Origin: Drouetiella sp036703255
Lineage (GTDB): Bacteria > Cyanobacteriota > Cyanobacteriia > Elainellales > Elainellaceae
DNA: 64,000 nucleotides
Direction: 5' to 3'
NCBI GenBank assembly: GCA_036703255.1
Contig: DATNPL010000230.1
Location: 1 to 64,000 of the forward strand
How positions within the stretch are numbered: the first letter of the stretch is position 1; each line of letters begins with the position of its first letter. This document shows positions 51,824 to 60,927 of the stretch, one piece after another. The notes under the pieces were generated by a model. That model searched no databases. It saw only the letters and a program-made list of their open reading frames with translations, and was not told the origin of the DNA. The translations under genes and the position numbers were made by a program.

Positions 51824-52885
51824 ATGACGATATCGACGGCAAAGATTGACAATTCGGCATCGGCCGTAGTTCCCGATCCTTCCGCCTTGAGACTCAGACA
51901 TATCCTGCATACTCTGCCCCGAGAATGCTTCCAGAAAAATCGGGTTAAAGCCTGGATGACGGCTTTAATCACGGTAGCAATGGCAGCGATCGGATTTTTA
52001 GCCATTGCGTATTCTCCCTGGTATCTGCTGCCGATCGCCTGGATCTACACAGGTACCGCCATTACAGGTTGGTTTGTTGTGGGTCATGACTGTGGGCATC
52101 GCTCGTTTGCTAACCGTCGCTGGGTCAACGATTTGGTGGGTCATGTGATGATGGCACCCTTGATCTACCCTTTTCACAGCTGGCGGATTTTGCACAACTA
52201 TCACCATGCTCATACCAACAAGCTAGAGGTAGACAACGCTTGGCAGCCGTTCACGACTGAGTTTTATGAGAGCATCGGTGTCGCCAAACGTCAGGGCTAT
52301 CAGGCTATTCGCGGCTGGTTTTGGTGGGTTGGGTCGATCGCCCATTGGGGGCTGATGCACTTTGATCTAGCCAACTTTGCGCCGAAGGATCGAGATAAGG
52401 TGAAGCTGTCGATCGCGTCTGTGGTGATTTTTGCGGCGATCGCTTTTCCAGCGCTCATCATCACAACAGGCTTTTGGGGCTTCGTCAAGTTTTGGCTAAT
52501 GCCCTGGATGGTCTATCACTTCTGGATGAGCACCTTTACGCTGGTGCATCATACAGATGCTGAGATTCCCTTTACTCCGGCGGCTCAGTGGAACGAAGCG
52601 ATGGCGCAGCTCACGGGTACGGTTCACTGCGACTATCCGCGCTGGGTTGAGTTTCTCTGCCATGACATTAACGTGCATGTGCCACACCATATTTCAACGG
52701 CGATTCCTTCCTATAACCTGCGCAAGGCGCATCGCATTTTGAAAGAAAATTGGGGCGAATACATTCAGGAGCGGCAGTTCTCGCTAGGGCTAATGCAGGA
52801 AATTGTGGAGCATTGCCACCTCTATGAGAGCGATCGCTACTACCAATCCTTTAAGGAATATCAGCAAACCTTGCCTCATTCTTGA
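51824..52885 (+). CDS. desA: Fatty acid delta-12 (omega-6) desaturase
   Basis: A 353-residue membrane desaturase that introduces the delta-12 double bond into oleoyl groups of membrane lipids. All three histidine boxes are present: HDCGH (about 88), HNYHH (about 124) and HVPHH (about 288). Hydrophobic segments occur near residues 44-80 and 200-235. Length and boxes fit cyanobacterial DesA. Such genes are usually cold-induced. It ends 46 bp before a strong bidirectional terminator shared with the convergent peptidase gene. Confidence 0.93.
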   Translation: MTISTAKIDNSASAVVPDPSALRLRHILHTLPRECFQKNRVKAWMTALITVAMAAIGFLAIAYSPWYLLPIAWIYTGTAITGWFVVGHDCGHRSFANRRWVNDLVGHVMMAPLIYPFHSWRILHNYHHAHTNKLEVDNAWQPFTTEFYESIGVAKRQGYQAIRGWFWWVGSIAHWGLMHFDLANFAPKDRDKVKLSIASVVIFAAIAFPALIITTGFWGFVKFWLMPWMVYHFWMSTFTLVHHTDAEIPFTPAAQWNEAMAQLTGTVHCDYPRWVEFLCHDINVHVPHHISTAIPSYNLRKAHRILKENWGEYIQERQFSLGLMQEIVEHCHLYESDRYYQSFKEYQQTLPHS

Positions 52886-52931
52886 GGGCTAGGCGGTGAA
52901 TATCCACTGGCTCTGACCATAGCTTATGGGC

Positions 52932-52973
52932 AAAAAAAGGGCTTGAGAGATACATCTCTCAAGCCCTTTTTTT
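52932..52973. terminator. Bidirectional rho-independent terminator
   Basis: A perfect 13-bp stem (52,939-52,951 with 52,954-52,966, arms beginning GGGCTTGAGAGAT) has a two-base loop and is flanked by seven A on the left and seven T on the right. It ends desA rightward and the convergent S9 peptidase gene leftward. Confidence 0.92.
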
Positions 52974-52983
52974 GCAGCCGCTC

Positions 52984-54903
52984 TTAGCTGAGAATGCCCG
53001 TGCTGCCTGCAATCTCACCCAGCGGTTCACAACGTCCGCCCAGGTACTTGGCTAAAAACGCTTCGGCAATGCTATAGAACTGAATGCGGTTTTCAGGACG
53101 GGCAAAGCCATGCCCTTCGTCTGGATACAAGACATACTCAACAGGCTTTCCAGCATCGCGCATGGCCTGGACAATCTGGTCGCTTTCGGGTTGCTTAACG
53201 CGCGGATCGTTTGCCCCCTGGCCAATCAGCAAAGGCTTCTGAATGCGATCGATAAAGAACAGGGGCGATCGCGATTTGAGGAAGTCCTCTTCGGTTTCGA
53301 GATTGCCAATGCGGTTGTACATTTGCGCCCTTAGTGGTGCCCAGTAGGGTGGAATGCTTTGCAGCAAAGTCACGATGTTGCTGGGGCCAACAATATCTAC
53401 TCCGGCAGCAAACACCTCAGGGGTAAAGGTTAGCCCCACCAGCGTGGCATAGCCCCCATAGGAGCCGCCCATAATGGCAATTTTTGCCGGGTCAGCAATG
53501 CCTTCCTGCACTAGCCAATTGACGGCATCTAGCAAATCATCATGCATTTTTGCCGCCCATTCCCGGTTGCCCGCATTCAAAAACGCCTTGCCAAAGCCAG
53601 TAGAGCCTCGGAAGTTGACCTGCAAGACGGCATAGCCCCGGTTGGTTAGCCACTGAGCCTGAGGATCGTAGCCCCAGGTATCTCGTGCCCAAGGCCCCCC
53701 ATGCACCAGCAGCACAGTCGGCAGGTTTTGAGCCGCCATGCCGACGGGCATAGACAGATAGCCATGAATCGTCAAGCCATCTCGGGCGGCATAGGCGATC
53801 GGCTGCATTGCGGCCAGAGACAGGTTTTCTAAAACTGGCTTATTGCTAAATAAAAGCTGACTGGTTTTAGTAGCGCGATCGTAGAGGTAATAGTAAACAG
53901 GGCCATCGTCGGTGGTGTACGACACCAGCCAGCGATCGTCTGCCAAAGTTCGGCTGCCAATGCTAAACTCGCCAGGGCGCACCTGGGCGATCGCGGCAAA
54001 GTCGTCGGCAATGCTGGGGTCTAAAATTTGCCATTCCAGCTTGTCTTTATAGAAAGCAACGGCTTGCAGAGTGTGATTGGTAGGATGAGTCACCACGCCA
54101 CCCACGTCATACTGCGTGTCTTCTGCAATCACCGTTTCGTGCCGTGTCTCTAGATCCAGAGCGATCAAGCGTTTGGCGTTGGCTTCGTGGCTGCCGACAA
54201 TGTAGAGAATTCTGCCATCGGCCGAGAAGCCGACCGCATAGCCTTCGTCTTCGGCTCCCCAATGGCGCAAGACATCCCAATCCTCTTCCATCACAGGGCG
54301 ATACAGCAGATCAGAACCCCCGTCGGAGGTAGCGGCGATCGCCACGCGCACTCGAAACAGCGGATCGATCGTCCAGCTGACAATATTGCCAGGGTTTTCG
54401 GTGTCAAAGTAGACCGCCCCCGTTTGCAAATCAACCCGATGCACATCAAAGGTTTGGGGGTTTTTTAGGTTTAGCCCCACCAGAAATTCGTTGGGAAAGT
54501 CGGGGCTGAGTTCGATCGGCTGTGCCTTGACGCCCTGAAATGGAGTCAGATCACGCACCCGCTGGGTTTGGATGTTGACGGAGTAGCAGTGAAAATTCTC
54601 ATCGCCATCGGCATCCTGAATGTAGATCAGGTGGCTGCCATCATAAGTCCAGAAATAGCTGCGGATGCCGCGTTTGGGGTCGTTGGTAATTTTTTGGTCG
54701 TCCTGTTGGGCCTGTGGCTCCTCGAACAACAGAGTTCGCAACCAGACCTGAAGAATATTTTTGTCGTCGGGTGCAATGTATGCCAGGTATTGGCCATCCG
54801 GCGAAAGCTGCGGCCGGGTGCGTTCTGGGTTGCCAAATAGAACATCTCGGGGAATCAACGGGGGTAGAGCTGCCGTTGCTGGAGAAGCGATCGCAGTTTG
54901 CAT
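52984..54903 (-). CDS. S9-family prolyl oligopeptidase / acyl-aminoacyl-peptidase-like
   Basis: The 639-residue serine peptidase has an N-terminal beta-propeller (about 1-370, with TolB-like strands) and a C-terminal alpha/beta-hydrolase domain. The catalytic triad is visible: Ser in MGGSYGGYA (about 486), Asp in GQGANDPRV (about 568) and His in YPDEGHGF (about 600), plus the oxyanion HGGPW. It hydrolyses short peptides in the cytosol; no signal peptide is seen. Convergent with desA across a shared terminator. Confidence 0.9.
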   Translation of the reverse strand: MQTAIASPATAALPPLIPRDVLFGNPERTRPQLSPDGQYLAYIAPDDKNILQVWLRTLLFEEPQAQQDDQKITNDPKRGIRSYFWTYDGSHLIYIQDADGDENFHCYSVNIQTQRVRDLTPFQGVKAQPIELSPDFPNEFLVGLNLKNPQTFDVHRVDLQTGAVYFDTENPGNIVSWTIDPLFRVRVAIAATSDGGSDLLYRPVMEEDWDVLRHWGAEDEGYAVGFSADGRILYIVGSHEANAKRLIALDLETRHETVIAEDTQYDVGGVVTHPTNHTLQAVAFYKDKLEWQILDPSIADDFAAIAQVRPGEFSIGSRTLADDRWLVSYTTDDGPVYYYLYDRATKTSQLLFSNKPVLENLSLAAMQPIAYAARDGLTIHGYLSMPVGMAAQNLPTVLLVHGGPWARDTWGYDPQAQWLTNRGYAVLQVNFRGSTGFGKAFLNAGNREWAAKMHDDLLDAVNWLVQEGIADPAKIAIMGGSYGGYATLVGLTFTPEVFAAGVDIVGPSNIVTLLQSIPPYWAPLRAQMYNRIGNLETEEDFLKSRSPLFFIDRIQKPLLIGQGANDPRVKQPESDQIVQAMRDAGKPVEYVLYPDEGHGFARPENRIQFYSIAEAFLAKYLGGRCEPLGEIAGSTGILS

Positions 54904-54972
54904 AATCTCGCCGTGCTGCCTTGAAAAAACACTTCTTCAAGGCTAGCAACTCTCGCACCCCGATCGCGTTGG

Positions 54973-55353
54973 CTATTCAGGCAAATTTAGCCAAAAGCCG
55001 ATATCTAAGAGTCCAGGGTTAGCGCTGGAGTTCTGAGTTTGAGCCAAGGGCGGAGTCGGGTCTGGTTCACTGGGGACAGGTTGGCTTTCGTAGGCCATAC
55101 GCTGTAGCTCAGTTACCTCCATTTCAATCATTTCTAGGGCTACGCCAATGGCTTCTACTTCGATCGCCGCTACATCGATCGCCTGCGCTTCAGGATAGGA
55201 GGTTTGATTTTTTTGCGCCTTTCTGGTGAGGGTGGGTTCGGTAGGCTGCATAGCATGGCGTTGCGCCGCTGTCCGGTAAGTAAATCCTGACGATTGTGAG
55301 CGCCAAACTTCTGAATTTGCGGAAGATAAGCCGTATTTTTGAGTGTCGTTCAT
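54973..55353 (-). CDS. Hypothetical 126-residue protein
   Basis: A small protein with a helical stretch of Ala/Ile/Glu residues (AIDVAAIEVEAIGVALEMIE, about residues 58-77) and a Pro-rich end. No family is recognised. It lies between the peptidase gene and the PAS-LuxR regulator on the same strand, with gaps of 69 and 131 bp. Coding potential is moderate. Confidence 0.45.
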   Translation of the reverse strand: MNDTQKYGLSSANSEVWRSQSSGFTYRTAAQRHAMQPTEPTLTRKAQKNQTSYPEAQAIDVAAIEVEAIGVALEMIEMEVTELQRMAYESQPVPSEPDPTPPLAQTQNSSANPGLLDIGFWLNLPE

Positions 55354-55484
55354 GGGGCTACTGGGGGGCTACAGTTTAGCGGTTGACAGTTAACAAACTA
55401 AAGCACTATGTGAAAGAGCTATGACGCTATCTGCTCAGAGCAGGATCAGGGGGCAACCCTTTGCTCTGAGCAGTTTAGCTGCCG

Positions 55485-56306
55485 TTAGACGTTTGCCCAT
55501 TGGGAAGCGTCTCGGCGGGCATGGATATTTTTGATGTGCTTTTTGACCGTATCTTCAGCAATATAGAGTTTGGCAGCGATCGCTTTATAAGTCAGTCCGA
55601 TTCGCTTCAAAACCCAAACTTCGGTTTCTCGTTCAGTTAGGCTATAGCGTTGCGCTTCGGCATAGGCTCTGTATTGGGCAGATCGCTGCTGATCTTCTAA
55701 GGTGACTAAGAAAGCAGGATGCTCGACCTGAGGATTAAGCCAGCGAACTCGAATCCGAATCGTTGTTCCTTCCTCAGTTTGAATTTCGTCTTCAATCACA
55801 ATAGTTTGCTCAAACTGGCGGCGGCTATCCATTAAAGCTTGGCAGCATCGCCACACCTGTTGAGGAACATGCTCTGAAGCTGAAGCTGAAAGTAAGTTTT
55901 GGCAAATCTGGCGCGCGCAGCTGTTGTCATAAGTAAGTTCGCCGCGATCGCTCAAGATCATAATGCCGTCGGGCAGACCCTCGACTACGCCTTGCAGCAA
56001 GGTTAGATTGTTGTCTAGCCGCTGAATGGGTGAGTCTGGAATCATCGATAAGTGGGCAGGAGATGAAACAGGTGATTGAACAGGTGATTGAATGGACGAC
56101 TGAGCAGATGATTGAAAAGTTAACGGTTTCACAATCGGTTCTGGGGGTGACGTTTTCAAAGATGCATTTTCAGGAACGGTGTTTCGTTGAGCCTCGGCAG
56201 CTAACCGCGATCGACCTAATTTGCTAGAGGCTGATGGGCTGGCCGATTTCTTAGAAACGGACTTGTTAACTACTGAACTGTTGGGAGTTGAAATTGCAAA
56301 GTTCAT
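55485..56306 (-). CDS. PAS-like sensor with C-terminal LuxR-type HTH
   Basis: A 273-residue transcription factor. The N-terminal 90 residues are Ser/Pro-rich low complexity. A PAS-like domain follows (about 95-215, LQGVVEGLPDGIMILSDRGE), and a LuxR/NarL helix-turn-helix closes the protein (about 222-270, LTERETEVWVLKRIGLTYKA, then IAAKLYIAEDTVKKHIKNI). It probably senses an internal or redox signal and regulates transcription. The target is unknown. A long non-coding region lies upstream. Confidence 0.8.
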   Translation of the reverse strand: MNFAISTPNSSVVNKSVSKKSASPSASSKLGRSRLAAEAQRNTVPENASLKTSPPEPIVKPLTFQSSAQSSIQSPVQSPVSSPAHLSMIPDSPIQRLDNNLTLLQGVVEGLPDGIMILSDRGELTYDNSCARQICQNLLSASASEHVPQQVWRCCQALMDSRRQFEQTIVIEDEIQTEEGTTIRIRVRWLNPQVEHPAFLVTLEDQQRSAQYRAYAEAQRYSLTERETEVWVLKRIGLTYKAIAAKLYIAEDTVKKHIKNIHARRDASQWANV

Positions 56307-57133
56307 TGTGATGGAGGCTTTTCGCTAATGAACGGTAGATGCCTCGTGAGAACTCCAACATATGACAGTCTAGGACGCCGCGCAGAAGGCAAAAGTTGCT
56401 CTACGTTTATCCAAATTAACAACAGGGAATCTACGGAATTTTATGGTGGTAGTTCGTTCCGAGAGGCTTAAGAACAGTAAAAGTCACCTAGCCAGTCGAG
56501 CATATGTCGTCCTATGCCACTACAACAACTGCGCCTATTCTTTCCGGAAAACTGTCCTGATCTCAACCAAGTACGGTGATCAACACTCGACCAGTTGAAA
56601 AATTGGTTGGGTTGGAATTTATTTAATTTTGAAATTTCATCCGGATTTGCAAAATGACCGATCGCTCCGCCGATTATTTTGTCTTCTCAGTTGCTCTTTA
56701 AACCTTGAGATCGAGTTACCGAGATGTGAATGTTATCAATTATTTCAAGTTTCCGTAATTGCACCTCAACGCCTTGATGTCTCTTCTACCCATCTCTCAA
56801 AAACTGACGTTTGATGCCTGTTTTAAGTATCGCTGATTAAGCGCAACTATGAGTCTATAGATCTAAATTTTTGAGTCATGTCGAACTGCTTCAGCAGATC
56901 TATAGTCGAAGCAAAAGTCATCCAAAATCAAGCGTAATTGTATCCTGTAGTACGATTATGTTGAAGATGATTGAAAGCAAATGAGACGATCGCGCTACAA
57001 CTTATTAGCGCTCAAATCAGATTGCAAGCTATTCATCATTTGATTCAAAATTGCGTTACAGAAAGAACATTTGTAGCTGTACTCACAGTAGTTCAAACAA
57101 AGACATTTTTGTGGGCAATCTCTCTCTCTCTCA
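56307..57133. other. 827-bp intergenic region
   Basis: No frame here has convincing support; a 61-codon plus-strand frame at 56,629 has no ribosome site or recognisable family. CTATAGATCT (56,855-56,864) and AGATCTATAG (56,896-56,905) form a perfect 10-bp inverted repeat around a 31-nt loop. The region should contain the promoter of the leftward PAS-LuxR gene. Confidence 0.45.
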
Positions 57134-58636
57134 TTAATCCTCAAGCGGCTCCCCTTCAATCTCAGGGGCGATCGTATCTAGCTCAGTTCCATAAGAGCCG
57201 GGAGCATCGGCAGCGCGAAAGATTTCGGCAGGTTGCACTAGCTCTAGCTGACGCACAGGCTGAGCGGTCTTGGGGGGTTGGCGGCGGCGACGAGACACCC
57301 CTTCTTCAGTTGTTTCTTCTGCCACAACTTCATAGAGCAGCGCAAATTTTTGAGCTTGCCCCTTGCGCAATACTCGACCCAACCGTTGGATATATTCCCG
57401 CGCCGAGCCTGTGCCCGATAGCAAAATGGCAACGCTTGCCTCTGGCACATCCACCCCTTCATTTAGCACATGAGAAGCCACCAGCGTTTTATACTTTCCT
57501 TCGCGAAAGTTTTGCAAAATTTCGTGGCGCTCTTTAACAGGAGTCTGGTGGGTCAGCGCCGGAATGAGAAATTCCTGCGAGATGCGGTAGACGGTAGCGT
57601 TGTCGTTGGTAAAAATCAGGGTTTGCTCAGGATGATGCTGTGCCAGCAGCTCAGCTAAAATCCGCAGCTTGCCTTCTGTGCCCAAGGCGATCGCTCTGGC
57701 TTCGCGATGGGCCAGCATGGCGCGACGTCCAGCTTGGGATTGAGCGCTGGCTTGGACAAACCGCTGCCAGCCCTGCATACTTCCCAGCCAAATATTCGAT
57801 CGCTGCAAAAAGTCGTTGCGTAAGGCCGTGAGGCGATCGTAGCGCTGACGCTCCAGAGGGGATAGCTCCACCTTGAGCTGAATAATTTCGTGATGAGCCA
57901 GCGCCGTACCCGCCAAATCTTCTGCCGTGCGGTGATAGACCGTTACTCCTAGCAGAGTATCTAGATCCACATGTCTGCCATCCGAGCGATCGGGGGTGGC
58001 GGTCAAGCCTAAGCGATAGGGCGCGATGGCATATTCGGCAATCACGCGATTAAAGTCGCTGGGCAAATGGTGGCACTCGTCACAAATCAACAGGGCATAG
58101 CGGTTGCCCAAAGACTCTGCATGAATGGCGGCGCTGTCGTAAGTGGCAACCAAAATGTCGGTGCGATCGCGAGAGCCACCCCCCAATAGCCCAATTTCAG
58201 CATCCGGAAAAGTGACCAGCAGACTGGCATACCACTGGTGCATCAAATCCAGAGTTGGCACGGTGATCAGCGTGCTGCGGGGCGTAGCCTGCATCGCCAT
58301 TTGCGCCAGATAGGTTTTGCCCGCTGCTGTAGGCAAAACCACGACTCCCCGCCGTCCTGCTTCTTTCCAGGCGGTCAAAGCTTCCTGCTGGTGCGGGTAG
58401 GGCGATCGCTCCAACTTGGCGTTGAGCTGAATCGGCGCAAAGGCTTTGGCCTCGTCAGTGAAGGCCGTGCCCTCTGCCTGCAAGGTTTCCACCAGCGCCC
58501 GATATTGGATGGCAGGCACGCGAAACCGCTCAACGCGATCGTCCCAGGTAGCAAAATCGACCCAGGCTTTGCCGCGTGGTGGCGGATGCAGCAGCAGCGT
58601 GCCCCGATCGAATTTCAGCGTCGGCGTGCGGCTCAT
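57134..58636 (-). CDS. XPB/SSL2-like superfamily 2 DNA helicase
   Basis: A 500-residue DEAD/DEAH-type helicase with motif I VVVLPTAAGKTYLA (about 95), motif II LICDECHHL (about 185), motif III GLTATPDRSDG, a C-terminal helicase domain with TLIFTNDNATVYRI, and motif VI EYIQRLGRVLRKG (about 412). Layout and size resemble the bacterial XPB-like family used in DNA repair. Its start overlaps the stop of the downstream-strand partner, the NucA-type nuclease gene, by four bases, so the two are cotranscribed. Confidence 0.88.
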   Translation of the reverse strand: MSRTPTLKFDRGTLLLHPPPRGKAWVDFATWDDRVERFRVPAIQYRALVETLQAEGTAFTDEAKAFAPIQLNAKLERSPYPHQQEALTAWKEAGRRGVVVLPTAAGKTYLAQMAMQATPRSTLITVPTLDLMHQWYASLLVTFPDAEIGLLGGGSRDRTDILVATYDSAAIHAESLGNRYALLICDECHHLPSDFNRVIAEYAIAPYRLGLTATPDRSDGRHVDLDTLLGVTVYHRTAEDLAGTALAHHEIIQLKVELSPLERQRYDRLTALRNDFLQRSNIWLGSMQGWQRFVQASAQSQAGRRAMLAHREARAIALGTEGKLRILAELLAQHHPEQTLIFTNDNATVYRISQEFLIPALTHQTPVKERHEILQNFREGKYKTLVASHVLNEGVDVPEASVAILLSGTGSAREYIQRLGRVLRKGQAQKFALLYEVVAEETTEEGVSRRRRQPPKTAQPVRQLELVQPAEIFRAADAPGSYGTELDTIAPEIEGEPLED

Positions 58637-59505
58637 AGGGCTTCGATCGCCGTTTGTACGGCAGGGGCAACGTTAGAGAGCAGATCATAGCCCGTCAGCT
58701 TTTCCACAGCATCGATCGAGGTTTTAAAGTCTTGCCACTTGCGATCTTTAATCCCCTGTTGGTTGGGCATATTGACGGCAATGACGCGGGTAGAGGCTGT
58801 AATGTCCGTTAGTCCTAGCCCAGGGCGATCGAGCACTACAACCACTTTCCAGGTGCTGGCTGGAACGGCCACCTTGCCCCGCCCAATCACAGACTGCCTG
58901 CCTTTTTCGCCTATGCCCCCCGTTCCAGCCGCACCCGCAATGATGTAAAGCTCTTTGCCTTGCTTGACCAAGGTGCGGCAGTAGCTTTCGAGCTGTTCCC
59001 AAGGCCCCCGGTTGTTGTCGGCGGCTTGGGGCAAAATGTTGGTCATCAAAAACACGGCTTGGCTGTCTCTAGGATCACGATTGCGATCGGCTGCCGGAAT
59101 CACATGACCGCGATCGAAGCCGCTGCCCGTATAGTCATTAGGGCTGACCTGATACCAGCCTTTGGGTAAAGAAGTATCTGCCGTAAACTCTGGCCGAGGC
59201 AGCGATCCCAGCCAGCCTGCATTGAGCTGCCAGCTCACCCAATTGGGAATTCCCTTATCCCGGTTATAGGACAGGGCATACTGCGGTCGAGAAATCAGGT
59301 AGTTTTCGGGGGTAGAGAGGCTGGCGATCGCAGCGCTGGGGTTGCCCAACAGCAGGTTGGGATTGCCGATGCGGTTAATTTGGCTAACGAGCGTGGCACA
59401 CCCTACGAGGCTAAGGGCGATCGCGCCGATAATTAACCCGCCAATCAGCCAGATCCTTGTCCACCGCACCCACGTCATAGCGCCACCCTGCAAATGTTCT
59501 GTCAT
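58633..59505 (-). CDS. Lipoprotein DNA/RNA non-specific endonuclease (NucA family)
   Basis: A 290-residue beta-beta-alpha metal nuclease with the catalytic motif DRGHVIPAADRN (His about 135) and the magnesium-binding Asn in LPQAADNNRGPWEQLE. The N-terminus has a hydrophobic segment ending in a lipobox (LVGC, Cys about residue 36), so it is exported and lipid-anchored. Anabaena NucA is the family prototype. A second Met at residue 10 (MTWVRWTR) is an alternative start. It precedes the XPB-like helicase with a four-base overlap. Confidence 0.9.
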   Translation of the reverse strand: MTEHLQGGAMTWVRWTRIWLIGGLIIGAIALSLVGCATLVSQINRIGNPNLLLGNPSAAIASLSTPENYLISRPQYALSYNRDKGIPNWVSWQLNAGWLGSLPRPEFTADTSLPKGWYQVSPNDYTGSGFDRGHVIPAADRNRDPRDSQAVFLMTNILPQAADNNRGPWEQLESYCRTLVKQGKELYIIAGAAGTGGIGEKGRQSVIGRGKVAVPASTWKVVVVLDRPGLGLTDITASTRVIAVNMPNQQGIKDRKWQDFKTSIDAVEKLTGYDLLSNVAPAVQTAIEAL

Positions 59506-59549
59506 TCTCCCTCATCTGCTCACCCTTAGTCTCTTCACAGAAATAACGA

Positions 59550-60917
59550 CTACTCCCGCGACTGCTGCTCAACCCACTGATTAATGCCACGCCAGATTAA
59601 ACCCACGACCAGCAGCCCCAAGCTGACTAACCAAACTTGCCAATCGACCCAAAAGGCGAGAAACAGACAGCCCCAAAACACCAACTGCGGGAATAGTCGA
59701 GGATAAAGCCGCTCTTGAGCCGACAGATTGAGCACCGCTAGCTGGGTAATTGCACAGTAAATGAGTACCGAAAAGGCGCTAAACGACCAGGTAATCTTGA
59801 CATCGCCCACGGCAATAAAGCAGACGATCGCGCCACTAACCGTCAATATGGCCAAGGTCGGTGCTGTGCCCGCCGCATTAAACCGGGCAAAGCTGCGGGG
59901 AATATCCTGCTGCTCGGCCATAGATTGCAACATCTGAGCGCAGTCCAGCATTAAATTGAGCAGCATGGCTAGCATGGCCGTTAGTGCGCCAATGGCGACG
60001 ATTGGGGTGGTTCCCAAGGGGCCAAACTGCCGTACTGCAACGGTCAGTGGGGCAACATAGATTTCGACAGCGCCCCCCAGCGCCTCAGCGCCAATAGCAC
60101 CTATCGCCACGATCGCCACGCCTAAATACAGCAGCATCGCCCCAGCCAACGTTATCCACACCGAGCAGGGAATGGTGCGGCGAGGCTGGCGCACAGCGTG
60201 GCTCAGATAAGCCATGCGCCCATAGCCACCATAGGCCACAAACATCAGAGCCGTCGCCTGCAAAATTGGCGCGATCGCCTGTCGCCAGTCGGCTGTCTCC
60301 CAATCCGTCGATAGCCAATCGGTCCAGACCCCCGATAGAGACAGGTAATCGCTTTGAAGGGCGATCGGCCATCCAGCCCCCAGAAACACCAACAGCGAAA
60401 GCAGCGTCACCGACAGAATTAACCGTTTAGAAAAGCTGGCATGATGCAGCCCCCGCAGCAAAATCACGGTGAGAATGGCAATCAGGCTGAGGGCGATCGG
60501 CATCAGCCAAAAGATTTCAGTTTGCCTCCAGGCATTGAGAAAATACCCCGCAAAGCCCAAGGCAGCTGTTGCCGCTGAAGCGACCTTAGCCAGCAAAAAA
60601 GCCCACCCGGCCGTGAATCGCAGCCAGGGACTGAGATAGTTCTGCCCATATTCATAGGTGCCGCTTGCCGCCGATTGATTGACCGCAAGCTGGGCGGCAT
60701 TCAGTTCATGACCCAGTGCCAAAAGAGCCGCCAAGATAATAGCGGCGATCGCTCCTGTTCCAGCAATATTGGCAGCCATGGCAATTCCCACAAAAACCCC
60801 TGTTCCCAAAACGGAACCCAAGCCCAATAGCGTCAGATTCCATACCCCAAATTTTGCAGGGCTACCAGAAGTGGTCGGGGTTGAAGCAATCAGATTGGGC
60901 GTCAGTTTGGGGGGCAT
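59550..60917 (-). CDS. APC-family amino acid permease
   Basis: A 455-residue integral membrane protein with about twelve predicted helices and the APC N-terminal signature LGLGSVLGTGVFVGIA (about residues 30-45), followed by ALGHELNAAQLA. It imports amino acids, substrate not predictable. The gene ends 44 bp before the nuclease gene start and begins 10 bp after the pxcA gene ends, so a pxcA-permease transcript is possible. Confidence 0.85.
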   Translation of the reverse strand: MPPKLTPNLIASTPTTSGSPAKFGVWNLTLLGLGSVLGTGVFVGIAMAANIAGTGAIAAIILAALLALGHELNAAQLAVNQSAASGTYEYGQNYLSPWLRFTAGWAFLLAKVASAATAALGFAGYFLNAWRQTEIFWLMPIALSLIAILTVILLRGLHHASFSKRLILSVTLLSLLVFLGAGWPIALQSDYLSLSGVWTDWLSTDWETADWRQAIAPILQATALMFVAYGGYGRMAYLSHAVRQPRRTIPCSVWITLAGAMLLYLGVAIVAIGAIGAEALGGAVEIYVAPLTVAVRQFGPLGTTPIVAIGALTAMLAMLLNLMLDCAQMLQSMAEQQDIPRSFARFNAAGTAPTLAILTVSGAIVCFIAVGDVKITWSFSAFSVLIYCAITQLAVLNLSAQERLYPRLFPQLVFWGCLFLAFWVDWQVWLVSLGLLVVGLIWRGINQWVEQQSRE

Positions 60918-60927
60918 GGTGGAAAAT

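Noticed and set aside
56971..57537. 188-codon plus-strand frame
   Set aside because: Mostly antisense to the XPB-like helicase C-terminus, with no independent support.
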